Assembly: GCF_900323545.1 (NCBI RefSeq)
Contig: NZ_OOHN01000008.1
Span: forward strand, 2,916,019 to 2,980,018
From: Actinomyces sp. Marseille-P3109
GTDB taxonomy: Bacteria > Actinomycetota > Actinomycetes > Actinomycetales > Actinomycetaceae
Direction: 5' to 3'
DNA: 64,000 nt
Part shown: piece after piece, positions 9,367 to 18,700 of the stretch
How the letters are laid out: each line of letters begins with the position of its first letter
Numbering within the stretch: the first letter of the stretch is position 1
The notes under the pieces: model-generated
Told to the model about the DNA's origin: nothing
Databases searched by the model: none
What the model saw: only the letters and a program-made list of their open reading frames with translations
Program-made: the position numbers and the translations under genes

Positions 9367-10029
9367 TCAGGCCTCCGGGGACCGGGCGTGCGCCGGCGAG
9401 CCGGCAGCCAGCAGGAACCACTCCTGAGCCGTGATGACCGCGTCCACGGGCTCATCGTGCTCCTCCACGGGAAGCGGCCCGGCCACCAGCTCCTCGGGGT
9501 GGATGATCGCGAAGGTGTGGGTCCCCGGTGCCCGCAGTGGCAGCATTCGGTCGTACCAGCCGCCTCCCTGGCCCAGCCGCCGGCCGTCGCGGTCCACGGC
9601 GAGCGCCGGAATGAGGAGAGCGTCGACGTGACGCACCGCCTCAGCCGGCAGCGCGGGGCCGCTGGGCTCTGGAGGGCGCCTGGGCGCCCGTTCCGCCAGG
9701 TCCTCACTTCCTTGGAACAGACCCCAGCAGCGCGCCAGGTGCGGTCCGAGCACCGGCAGCAGCACCTTGACGCCGGTCTCGTGAAGTCTCTCCAGCAGCA
9801 GCCGGGTGCAGGGCTCGGCCCCCACCGACACGAAGGTCGCCACACTCGCCGCACCGGCCACCGCCTCCAGGGCGTGCTCGGTCAGCGCCTCGCAGGCCGC
9901 CGTGTGCCCCGAGGAGGGGTGGTGGTGATGGGTTCGCCGGTGGGACCGCAGCACCTTGCGCAGCTCTTCCTTGGCGTCGTCGACCTCGAGTCTGCTCGTG
10001 TCAGGAAGGTCCAGCGCGCCGGTCGTCAT
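9367..10029 (-). CDS. 5-formyltetrahydrofolate cyclo-ligase
   Basis: About 220 residues. The enzyme uses ATP to convert 5-formyl-THF to 5,10-methenyl-THF in the cytoplasm, returning stored folate to one-carbon metabolism. The family signature DRDGRRLGQGGGWYDR (about 60-75 residues before the end) carries the nucleotide-binding glycines. An N-terminal helix with several arginines (KEELRKVLRSHRRTHHHH) also fits. The start is the ATG at 10029 with AAGGA 7 nt upstream. A GTG at 10035 is possible. The gene is divergent from glp, an arrangement often seen in actinobacteria. Confidence 0.9.
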   Translation of the reverse strand: MTTGALDLPDTSRLEVDDAKEELRKVLRSHRRTHHHHPSSGHTAACEALTEHALEAVAGAASVATFVSVGAEPCTRLLLERLHETGVKVLLPVLGPHLARCWGLFQGSEDLAERAPRRPPEPSGPALPAEAVRHVDALLIPALAVDRDGRRLGQGGGWYDRMLPLRAPGTHTFAIIHPEELVAGPLPVEEHDEPVDAVITAQEWFLLAAGSPAHARSPEA

Positions 10030-10124
10030 AGGCACATCCTTGCAGGTGAGGACGCCTCGTATCTGAAACGTTCGTCCCGGCGGGGCACGCCGTGTGTCGC
10101 AAACCTGACGGTAGCCTGAGTGTC

Positions 10125-11336
10125 ATGAGAACAGTGGCCGAACACCTGGCCGCCTGCCTGGAGATCGCCCAGGCGGCCGCGCCCCTCGACGTGGTCCTTC
10201 CTGACGCCGTCGGATGCGTCCTGGCCCAGGACGTCGTCGCCGGAATCGACCTGCCCGCCGTGGATCTGGCCGGCCAGGACGGCTATGCCGTCATCGCCAG
10301 GGACATCGCCGAGGCCGGACAGAGCAACCCGCTCGAGCTCGATGTCGTCGACGCGGTGCGCGCCGGCGACATGCGCCCCTGCCACCTCGTCTCCGGCGCG
10401 GCCGTCCTCATCGACTCCGGTGCTCCCATGCCGTTGGGGGCCGACGCCGTCATCCCCTGGACCGACACCGACCGCGGCGAGTCCCGGGTCAGTATCTACC
10501 GCGCCGTCGCGGCCGGCGACAACGTACGCCGTCGCGCCGAGGACGTGAGGTCCGGAACCACCGTTCTCAAACGGGGCTCGCGCGTCAGCGCCCGGCAGGT
10601 CGCCCTCCTGGCCGGCCTCGGGCTGCACCGGGTGCGCGTGCATCCCGCCCCGCGCGTCGTCGTGGTCTCCATCGGCGACGAGCTGGTCGAGCCCGGCCAG
10701 TCCCGCGAGGCCGGCGACGTCTTCGACGCCAACGGCCACGCCCTGGCCTGCGCGGTCACCGATGCCGGCGGTCAGGCCTTCCGCGTGGCCGCAGTCCCCG
10801 ATGAGCTGCGCGCCCTGGCCGAGACCATCGAGGACCAGCTGGTGCGCGCCGACGTCCTCATCACCACCGGGGGCCTGAGCGTCGGTCAGGGAGACACGGT
10901 CAAGGAGGTCCTCGCCCCCCTGGGCTCGGTGCGGTTCGACGCCGTTGCCATGTCCCCGGGCCGCCAGCTGGGAGTGGGAACGGTCGAGGGCACTCCGATC
11001 TTCTGCCTGCCCGGCGACCCGGTCAGCGCCCAGATCGCCTTCGAGACCTTCGTGCGCCCGGTCCTGCGCCAGATCGCCGGACGCACCTCCCTGCACCGCT
11101 CCAGCCTGCCCGCCACCATGTCCGAGGGCTGGCACTCACCGATCGGCAAGCGTGAGTTCGTCCCCGTGCATGTCAGCGGCTCGCCGACCCGCGGCTACCG
11201 CGCCGAGCCGACGGCACCGCCCGGCACCGTCCGGCTGCACGGCCTGTCCGAGGCCAACGCCATCGCCGTCGTCCCTGAGGACACGAGCACCGTGGTGGCC
11301 GGCGACACCCTCCACTGCCTCCTCCTGGACAGCTGA
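10125..11336 (+). CDS. glp: MoeA/gephyrin-like protein (Glp candidate)
   Basis: A 403-residue MoeA-family protein. Classical MoeA inserts molybdate into molybdopterin. Domain signs are AGQDGYAV (usual MDGYA), GDNVRRRAEDV, TTGGLSVGQGD (usual TSGGVSVGDYD) and SPGRQLGVG...LPGDPVSAQ. These departures, and the neighbours rimJ and a coiled-coil-prone membrane protein, match Glp. In Corynebacterium Glp is a gephyrin-like protein that binds FtsZ and the membrane receptor GlpR to help organise division. No other molybdopterin genes are in the window. The start is the ATG at 10125, placed after a TAGCCT box at 10112, suggesting a leaderless transcript. The stop overlaps the next ATG. The Glp role is inferred from synteny, while the MoeA fold is clear. 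Confidence 0.8.
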   Translation: MRTVAEHLAACLEIAQAAAPLDVVLPDAVGCVLAQDVVAGIDLPAVDLAGQDGYAVIARDIAEAGQSNPLELDVVDAVRAGDMRPCHLVSGAAVLIDSGAPMPLGADAVIPWTDTDRGESRVSIYRAVAAGDNVRRRAEDVRSGTTVLKRGSRVSARQVALLAGLGLHRVRVHPAPRVVVVSIGDELVEPGQSREAGDVFDANGHALACAVTDAGGQAFRVAAVPDELRALAETIEDQLVRADVLITTGGLSVGQGDTVKEVLAPLGSVRFDAVAMSPGRQLGVGTVEGTPIFCLPGDPVSAQIAFETFVRPVLRQIAGRTSLHRSSLPATMSEGWHSPIGKREFVPVHVSGSPTRGYRAEPTAPPGTVRLHGLSEANAIAVVPEDTSTVVAGDTLHCLLLDS

Positions 11337-12130
11337 TGCCGCAAACGGGACGGGAACCGCACGACGACGCCGAGGGTCGACCCCCGGAGTCGAGGACTCT
11401 GGGCGGCGCTCTGAGAGGAGGAGTCCGGCGTGCCGCTGCCGGCCTGCTGCTCGGGGCGGGCTCTGCGTCGCGCTTCACCTGGCCGGTGCGCCTCGAGCCC
11501 GAACCGCCCCGAGGAGGGCCGGGGCCCGGCGCGCCGACCGGTTCTACTCGTCCGGCCCGCCCGTTCGTCGTGGTGCGCGAGCTTCGTGTCGACGATGAGG
11601 AGGCCTGGAGGACGCTGCGACTGACGGAGAACGATCGGCTCGCCCCCTGGGAGGCCACTCTGCCGGCCGGCGGCGGAGAGGCGATGAGCGCCTTCCCGGT
11701 CTTCGTGCGCCGCCAGACGCGGCGGGCGAGGCTGGGGGAGGCGATGCCACTCGTCGTCGAGGTCGACAACGCCTTCGCCGGGCAGGTTGCCGTCGACCCG
11801 ATCACCTGGGGCGCCACCCGCAGCGCCCAGGTGGGCTACTGGATCGGCTCGGCCTGGCAGGGGCGCGGAATCATGCGCCTGTCAGTCGCCCTGGTCCTCG
11901 ACCACCTCCTGGGACCGGTCGGGCTGCACCGCGTGGAGATCAACGTGCGCCCCGAGAACGAGCGGAGTCTGGCGCTGTGCCGCGGGCTCGGGCTGCGTGA
12001 GGAGGGGCTGCGGCGCGGCTACATGCACATCAACGGAGCCTGGGCCGATCACGTCTCCTTCGCCGCCCTTGCCGAGGAGACTCACGGGCCCGATGGTGTC
12101 GCCTTCCAGCGGAGACTCGCCAGCGGCTAA
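11336..12130 (+). CDS. rimJ: GNAT N-acetyltransferase, RimJ-like
   Basis: A 264-residue GNAT-fold acetyltransferase, translationally coupled to glp (stop TGA and start ATG share one base). The first ~75 residues are arginine/glycine/proline-rich and probably disordered. The GNAT domain spans ~77-255, with the acetyl-CoA loop near SAWQGRGIMRLSV and the RimJ/RimL hallmark HRVEINVRPENERSLALCRGLGL. Family members acetylate the N-terminus of ribosomal proteins, but targets vary. Its fixed place between glp and glpR in actinobacteria is known; its link to their function is not. Confidence 0.85.
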   Translation: MPQTGREPHDDAEGRPPESRTLGGALRGGVRRAAAGLLLGAGSASRFTWPVRLEPEPPRGGPGPGAPTGSTRPARPFVVVRELRVDDEEAWRTLRLTENDRLAPWEATLPAGGGEAMSAFPVFVRRQTRRARLGEAMPLVVEVDNAFAGQVAVDPITWGATRSAQVGYWIGSAWQGRGIMRLSVALVLDHLLGPVGLHRVEINVRPENERSLALCRGLGLREEGLRRGYMHINGAWADHVSFAALAEETHGPDGVAFQRRLASG

Positions 12131-12382
12131 GGTTTTTCACGGCCCGACCAAGGGTGGGGGCGAGGGCCTGGAGGTGCGCTCGCGGGGAGCCTTGGAGGGG
12201 GTGCGGGCCGACCGCTGACCGGCGGGCCGAGGCGTGATCGTCGAGGCGGAAGAAACTTGTGTGACTCGTGTGATAACAGAGGTGTAATACTGGCGGTGTG
12301 ACATCTTGAATCCCAGGTATTTCGCAGGAAAACCGGAGTGTTCCTGCGCGGGGGCAAGGGCACTCACGCCTACGGTTGCAGT
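12131..12382. promoter_or_regulatory. Intergenic region with candidate promoters before glpR
   Basis: TAATAC at 12285-12290, with TGACTC 17 nt upstream (12262-12267), is a plausible promoter. A second -10-like TACGGT at 12371-12376 lies just before the GTG at 12383. The hexamer GTGTGA recurs around 12259-12302. No gene is seen in this interval. Confidence 0.35.
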
Positions 12383-13984
12383 GTGGGAATCGAGATCTGG
12401 GCAGTCATCGCCCTCATCACGGTTCTCTCCGTGTACCTCTTTCCGTATTTGGTGGGGCGCCGTGAGATGGCGCGGCGCTCCAACGTCCAGGACCGCTACT
12501 CGGCCGAGCTGCGCGTCCTGGCCACGGGCGCGGCCGCCGTCGAGCGTGACGACACCTGTGCGAGCAGTGGGCATGCGGAGCTCTTTCGACGTCGACCGGA
12601 GGTGAGGGTGATGAACAGGCCCGCCGTGAGGAATGTGCGTGCCCTGCGCACCGAGCGCGAGCTCGACCATGCCCGTCAGGTTCACGCCCAGGGGCGCGAG
12701 CGCCGCCGGGTCGCCGCCTCGCACCGCGGGATCGTCGCCAGCGTCCTGCTCGGGATCTCCCTGGGCGCCTGGGTGCTGGGCCTTGTGACGGCCCTGCCGT
12801 GGTGGCCCGCTCTGCTGCCCACCGCCCTGCTGGGGGTCTCCATGGTGGCCGGGCGCCGTGCCGCCCTGGCCTCCGCGGCGGCGGACCGCCGTGAGCGCCG
12901 TCGGATCGCCGAGCTCGAGCACACCCTGGTGACTCTGACCGGTCGTCGCTCGACCGCCTCGGTCGTGGCCGCACCCCGCTCCGTCGTCGACGGCGTGCGC
13001 AGCGCCACCAGCGGTGCCCCCAGCTCCAGCAGCGCCAGCGCCTCCTCTCCCCTCGCGTCGGCAGATGAGTCCGTCTCCGCGCAGGACCCGTTCTTGGAGC
13101 GACTCGCCCGCGAAGGGGTGCAGAGGACGGCTGCCCGCTCCGCGACGTCGACCCGGGAGACGACCGCTGAGGAAACTGCAGAGGCGGTTGGTGAGACGGC
13201 CACCGGGGCTGCTCCTTCCGCCACTGCGCCGGCCGTTGAGTCCGCCGCCGATGCTCCCCGCGTCGCAGACTCCGAGGCGGAGCGCCTCGCCGAGCTCGAT
13301 GCCGATCTCGACGCGGAGACGGCTGCGGCCGTGGTCGCCGAGCGCGAGGCGACCCGCCGCGCCTCGGTGTACGTGCCCACGCGCCACGCCGGCAAGGTCT
13401 CCCGGGCCATGGGCGTGCGTGACGCGGTCTCACGTGACGGCGACGAGGAGAGCTCGCCGGGCACCAAGGACTTCGTCGCCTCCTTGTCGACCTCGACCTC
13501 TTCACGCCGCCTGACCGGCTGGGGGGAGCTCTTCGCCGAGGCGAGCGCCATCGAGCAGGAGGCGCGGGCGCAGGAGGCTGCGACGTCGGCCCCCGAGGCT
13601 CCCGCGCGTCCCCAGCAGGCTGCTGCCCCGGTCTCCTCCCCGGTCGCCAGCGAGCCGCCGCGTCCGGCCACCCGCCCGCAGACTCCTGCGGCCAGTGCCC
13701 CCGCCGAGGCGGATCACGTGGCCAAGGAAGCGACGACGTCGACTCCGCCCCAGGGCTGGCGGCCGGTCCACGTGCCCGCACCGACCTACACGTTGGCGGC
13801 CCGGGCGCCCCGGCGCTCCTACGCCGACCCGGTGGTCGATCCGGGCACCTATGCCCCGGTGCCCGCGCGCCCGCAGACGGCCCGTGCCTACATCCCCGCT
13901 CCGGTGGAGGATGATGAGGAGGAGCTCTTCCACCCCATCGACCTCGACGCCATCCTCGAGGGGCGGCGCGCGGCCGGAGAGTAG
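12383..13984 (+). CDS. Membrane protein, GlpR-like receptor candidate
   Basis: About 533 residues. An N-terminal membrane helix (IWAVIALITVLSVYLFPYLV) is followed by a charged helical region. A helical hairpin of two membrane segments comes next (GIVASVLLGISLGAWVLGL and a segment near WWPALLPTALLGVSMV). The long C-terminal tail is low-complexity, rich in Ala/Ser/Glu/Pro, and ends in an acidic DDEEELFHPIDLDAILEG. Position two genes after glp, and this topology, match the GlpR receptor described in Corynebacterium, which binds Glp. That identity is inferred. The start is GTG 12383 after a TACGGT box; an ATG at 12338 would add 15 residues. Confidence 0.65.
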   Translation: MGIEIWAVIALITVLSVYLFPYLVGRREMARRSNVQDRYSAELRVLATGAAAVERDDTCASSGHAELFRRRPEVRVMNRPAVRNVRALRTERELDHARQVHAQGRERRRVAASHRGIVASVLLGISLGAWVLGLVTALPWWPALLPTALLGVSMVAGRRAALASAAADRRERRRIAELEHTLVTLTGRRSTASVVAAPRSVVDGVRSATSGAPSSSSASASSPLASADESVSAQDPFLERLAREGVQRTAARSATSTRETTAEETAEAVGETATGAAPSATAPAVESAADAPRVADSEAERLAELDADLDAETAAAVVAEREATRRASVYVPTRHAGKVSRAMGVRDAVSRDGDEESSPGTKDFVASLSTSTSSRRLTGWGELFAEASAIEQEARAQEAATSAPEAPARPQQAAAPVSSPVASEPPRPATRPQTPAASAPAEADHVAKEATTSTPPQGWRPVHVPAPTYTLAARAPRRSYADPVVDPGTYAPVPARPQTARAYIPAPVEDDEEELFHPIDLDAILEGRRAAGE

Positions 13985-14097
13985 GGCGGGCGTGGTCCTC
14001 GTCTCGGTTGTAGCGCGGTTCCGGCGCGGTGGGCGGGCTCACCGCCACCGAACTTGCCAGGACGACCGGCGACGATGCTAGGATCGACCCCGCACCT

Positions 14098-14170
14098 GGG
14101 GCTATGGCGCAGTTGGTAGCGCGTCTCGTTCGCAATGAGAAGGTCGGGGGTTCGAATCCCCCTAGCTCCA
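14098..14170 (+). tRNA. tRNA-Ala(CGC)
   Basis: A 73-nt cloverleaf. The acceptor GGGGCTA pairs with TAGCTCC, with discriminator A. The D arm is GCGCAGTTGGTAGCGC, the anticodon stem TCTCG/TGAGA encloses the loop TTCGCAA (anticodon CGC), and the T arm is GGGGGTTCGAATCCCCC. CCA is not encoded. A promoter candidate is TTGCCA (14054-14059) with TAGGAT (14079-14084). Its 3' end is the join to a serine-recombinase remnant. Confidence 0.97.
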
Positions 14171-14390
14171 CGTAAGATGAGTAAATCGAAACTTGCCCCG
14201 CCTGATGGAGGGGCAGTTTTGTTTCTGCGGTGACTTCGGCCGGTGCATCGATGCTGGTGTGGGCGAGGATGCTGGCGGTGGTCTCGTCGGGTGTGTAGGT
14301 GGCGTTCTCTTCGTCGTCGATGGTGATGCGAGTGAACAGGGCGCGGTTGAGGATGAGTCGCTCAGCTGGTTCGCACTTGTTATAGAGGTC
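14171..14390 (-). pseudogene. 3' remnant of a serine recombinase/integrase
   Basis: The minus strand reads DLYNKCEPAERLILNRALFT, then RITIDDEENATYTPDE. This matches the C-terminal region of large serine recombinases, which usually end in a segment like 'LNQAFFTKIYIDDDE'. The frame is open from the IS3 left end (14390) down into the tRNA-Ala. Everything upstream, including the catalytic resolvase domain, is absent and replaced by the IS. It indicates that an integrated phage or element once used this tRNA locus. Confidence 0.6.
14194..14220 (+). terminator. Terminator after tRNA-Ala
   Basis: Stem TGCCCC (14194-14199) / GGGGCA (14210-14215) with a 10-nt loop, followed by G and a T-rich run (TTTTGTTT). 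Confidence 0.7.
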
Positions 14391-14498
14391 TGGGGTGCGT
14401 GGAGTTTCTCGGACTGGGGGAGTTTTTCTTCCCTTGAGTCGATAGGATAGATCCCAGGCCAGCAGCGAGATACTCGGAGGAGCTGCTAGGCCCAGGTC

Positions 14499-14741
14499 GT
14501 GCGTGAAGTCATCGAGAAGGAACGCACCATCTCCTCGGTTGCCTCTTCGTATGACCTTGTCCCCCAGACGGTAGGTAACTGGATCGCAAGGTACCGGAAA
14601 GAGCATGCCACCGATCAGGATCGTCAGAAAGCCTCCGAGTTGGCTGAGATCGCGAGACTCAGGGCGGAGAACAGCGGGCTGCGTCAGGAGAATGAGTTCC
14701 TGAAAAAAGCAGCTGGCTTCTTCGCCAAGGAACGACCGTGA
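14499..14741 (+). CDS. IS3 OrfA (HTH), copy 1
   Basis: An 80-residue OrfA with the HTH region TISSVASSYDLVPQTVGNW and a leucine-zipper-like end (LRAENSGLRQENEFLKKAA). The AAAAAAG slippage site is kept. The ancestral upstream start (ATG at 19180 in copy 2) is AGG here, so only an internal start remains. The product is probably not functional because the OrfB frame is broken. Confidence 0.6.
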   Translation: MREVIEKERTISSVASSYDLVPQTVGNWIARYRKEHATDQDRQKASELAEIARLRAENSGLRQENEFLKKAAGFFAKERP

Positions 14742-15635
14742 CCGAGCGCTTGCGAGCTCATCAACCGCGAAGAAGGCCCCTACCCCATCTCCTTGATGTG
14801 CCGGTGGACCAGGGTATCAAAATCTGGATACTATTCCTGGCGCGATCGACCCCAGTCGCAGACGGCCATCATGATCAAGGACATCTTTGAGCACTCCGAT
14901 GGTACCTACGGGTATCGAAGAATTCAGGTGATCCTGGAGCGGCGCGGTGTGCGGGCCGACGGGTCGACCATCCGCTCCATCATGAGGGATGTGGGGCTAC
15001 AGGCCGCGCAACCACGGGCGAAGGCCCGCACCACCGTGCTGGCTGAGGACCTGGGTGAGCGCCTTGACCTTCTCGGGCGGGACTTCACCTCTGACGAACC
15101 TGGGCGTAAGTGGTGCGGGGACATTCCCCCGCAGGCGGGAGGTGCCCCCTCCTATGTCAGGACGTGGGCTGGATTCGTTTATCTCGCTACTGTTCTGGAC
15201 TGCTGACACCTTGAAGGTCGTGGGTTATGCGATGGGCGACCGCATGCGTACCTCCCTGGTGTGCCAGGCCATTGACATGGCTGTACGCAGGTGCCCGGTT
15301 GACAGGGGCGTAACGATCTTTCATTCGGACAGGGGAAGTCAGTACACGTCACACGTCTCAAAGATTCCTGGACCATCTCAGGTCCTATGGCATTCGCCCC
15401 TCGGTGGGGCGCACGGGGGGTGTGTTGGGACAATGCGTGGGCGGAGTCATTTAATGCCACGCTGAAGAATGAGAGGGTCCACCGGATGGTGTATCCCACG
15501 AAGGATAAGGCGGTCAAGGATATTGCCTCGTGGATCGAGCTGAGATACAATCATGTCCGTCTTCACTCAGCCCTGGGATATCGCAGCCCGAACGAGGTCG
15601 AACGCGAGTTCCTGGGCTTAACGAAGGCAGCCTGA
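14742..15635 (+). pseudogene. IS3 OrfB transposase, copy 1, frameshifted
   Basis: Comparison with copy 2 shows indels just after the start (CGCTTGCGAG against CGCTACGAG), an insertion before the first catalytic Asp region, a stop after TVLDC caused by extra bases, and further shifts around 15340-15420. The final part is open again (15387-15635, with WDNAWAESFNATLKNERV carrying the catalytic Glu). It cannot produce a full DDE transposase. Confidence 0.85.
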
Positions 15636-15787
15636 AACAAGTAAACAAGCACTGTCTGAAAAACACCCAGCAGTCCAAGGTTCCGTCATCAGCGGCCAGT
15701 TCATGTGCCCTGCGGCTGAGTGCTTGCGCGGTTGCGCTTGTCATTTACGCTGGACGGATGCGTCAGAGTTGCTCCTGCGAAAAGCGG

Positions 15788-18700
15788 CTAGAAACGCCAA
15801 CAGAAGAGTCGACGCCACCATGGCATCGGAAGGTTTTGAGGGTTCGGGCGCGACTGGTTGTTGTCGGCGGCCAGGGAAATCCAGCCGCTCAGACGTTGAT
15901 CTGTGGGGTGAGTAGTTGCCAAATCTCCGTAAATGAGTGTCAAGCCTCCATGAGCGCAAATCTGTTCGACGATTTGGGTCGGAATATTCTCGACGTTTAC
16001 CCAAGGGGTTCCTTCCGCGTCAAATATGTTGATCCTGTCCCCGGTGAGTTGTGCTATCCAGCCAGGGGTAGGCTGCGGCGGTTCGTCATGAGCGACTTCC
16101 AGAAGTCCCGCGCGCTCCATTCCCTGACGGACGGGGTCGATGCGCCCCAAAGAGCTGACGGTGACTATTCCTGGGGCGTGCACCCAAAGCTCGGGTGTCG
16201 CGGATTCGGTGTCTCGCCACCAGACGTTGAGTTGGTCGCCCCCATCGATACTGTGCGTAACGTAGACGGATGGCGGCGGATCGCTGAAAATCTTGCGGTA
16301 GCGCATGGATTCGCGCTGTTCTCGAAGGATCATCGCCAGGTGCGCCCAAACATCCAACTGGCGTGTGCGCTGCTTGGGAGCCGGAAGTCTCCTGATCACG
16401 TCGAAGAGGGGCTCGGGGCCCTCCTCCGTGAAGGCTCTCAGAATCGCATAACGGCTCTGGTGATTAGTCTCCTCTAGCGCAGCGGAGTTTTCATCCAGCC
16501 ACACCACGAGGCGCCTGGCTGAGGCGATGAGGAGCTCGGGGGTCTCCAGTGGACGCTTACTAGCCTCGATCATCAGTTCAAGGCCCACGTCGAGGAGCCC
16601 ATCCACCAAGTGATCGACGAGGGCTCCCTCCTCCAGAGCTTGGTTTGCGGCGCCCAGCGCGGTATCCACCCCAGCCTGCCAGGCACTGCGTTCCACCAGC
16701 AGGAGCGCTGTCACTCTTTCGATATGGAGCCTGTGGAGTAGAGCGTTTCCTGCCCCGCTCACCGCTGGGTCAGGTGCTCCTGGAGGAACCAAGGCGTCCA
16801 GCGCCTGCAACGCGTCACGAGCGCGAGGCGGACTGGAGTCAGGCAGGCACGAATGCAGTACATCCCGGAGCATGCGCAGCGCGTGTTTCGTAGCCGGATC
16901 ACATAGGGCGTCCTCGTTGCCCTTTTGCAGCACAGCCTTGGTGAGGAGCCCGACTTCGACAACCTCCTCAACCTTGTGAAGACGCGCGGCAGTGATGGCG
17001 ATAACGGATAGGGTCTGAAGTTGCATCTGTACCCACGTCGCATGGTCGCGGACCAACTCCAGCTGGTCCTGCCGGACCTGGAAGGCCACGCGCGACCAGA
17101 AGCGGGAGATCGTAGCCTGCGAGGTGATGAAGGCCAACTGAGCGAAGTTGTGCATAGACATGCTGGCCAGGACCAAGACTTCAGGGCTGTCTTTGAACAC
17201 CTCGACCGTCTGCCGGAGGAAATAGTCGATGGGACGAATTAAGGCAGCGCCTTCGCGAAAGCGTCCATCCTCGGTCAGCTGCCGCACCCATTTGTCGCTG
17301 GTGCTCAGGATAGCCCATACCTCAGGCCCATTCAGCGTGATACTCTGTTTCGCCATGACTAGCTGAACGAAACCATGAACTGTTAGGACCTCATCCAAAT
17401 CGTGAGCCTGACCCGGTGTGAGGATCTCCTGCTTAATGAATCCAGAGACAAGGAGGTCGTCCAATGCCTTTTTGGTCATCCCAAGCTGGGCTAGGGCATC
17501 AAGCAGAAGACGGCAGGGAACGCGGCTTCCACCTGTAATCAACAAGAATGACGCCAGTGTTTGCGCTTCTGGGGATAGTTCTTTCCAGTCAGCTAGTACC
17601 ACTTGGGCCGCAGTTCGAGGATATCCATGTGGCAGTAAATCCTCGCTGTCCAAGTCGAGGCGATCCAGTCGGTCAGAGAACGGCAACAAGGCTTTTTCTG
17701 GGCCACCATGTCGAGCAATCCAACCAACCGCTAACTCCAGAGCCAAGGGCCATCCAGCGAGTGCTCTTGATATAGCGTCACAAGCGGATATCTGTTCAGT
17801 TGACCACGACTCGATTGCTTGCCCAAACCGTCGCGCCAAAAAACGGCGCGCTTCGATCTCGTCAAATGCATCTAGGGAAGTTGTTGGCGCGAGAGAGTTC
17901 GGCCAGGTCGCCACCCGTGTGGTTATGAGGACTTGTCCGTAGCCACTACGTGGTATCCAGGGGTAAACCTCGTCGAAAGAGGAAGCCCCATCTAGGACCA
18001 GCAGCCAAGGTACGGGCGATCCCGACAAAACCTCCACGAGATCGCGTGCGGGCACATCGGTGGGAGTAGTCGTTGCCCCCAGTTCTTGAAGTGCCATCGG
18101 AACTTGCGATTCGAGCACTCCTACCGAACTTGCGTCCAGCCAGAGGACGAACGCGACGTGTTCTAGGAGCGATCGAGCATGTAGATAGGCGGCGGCGGAC
18201 TTTCCGGTACCGGACATCCCCTTCAGGACCGCGATCTGGGGGGCGCCCTCATAGAGCGAGCCGATAGGGAGGTTCGTCTCAAGGAATCGAGAGGATTCCT
18301 CTCGCTCGATATAATTCCCGACAGGGACCTGAATGCACTTTCCCCAGGCTCGCGCTCCTAGGGTGCTAGATAGTAGAGGATTTGAGCCCGTTAGAATCTC
18401 GCGAATGTCATCGTAGGACAAGCGTTGGTTGTTTGTGTTGGACCCCGCCTCGTGTACGCGGTCAATTAGTTGACGCAGAAGCAAGTACTGCAGTTCGCGG
18501 CCAGTCCCGCCATCTCCGGTGGCGCGCAAACGTCCGATGGTATGCAACAGCTTCTCAACCAGTTGATGAGGTGATTCCTGATGTGAGACGAAGCGCTCTC
18601 CTTGTCTAAGGAGTGTTGATTTTTCGTGTGCCAACTCTGTTTCGAGTCCGGCTGTTTTTCTTCGGTTGGTGAGGAGTTCGCATCGCCGAGCTCCAGGGTG

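Larger units (their letters stand above)
14391..15677 (+). mobile_element. IS3-family insertion sequence, decayed copy 1
   Basis: The ends form imperfect inverted repeats: the left TGGGGTGCGTGG... matches the complement of the right end ...CAGTCCA at about 20 of 29 positions. It is clearly related to the copy at 19116-20387 and in the same orientation. It has an insertion of about 24 bp near 15125-15150 and several one-base indels within the transposase. No target duplication is visible. Confidence 0.88.

Noticed and set aside
12417..14606. 729-codon minus-strand frame across glpR, tRNA-Ala and IS copy 1
   Set aside because: Mostly antisense low-complexity sequence. Only its part at 14171-14390 resembles a real protein (serine recombinase) and is listed separately.
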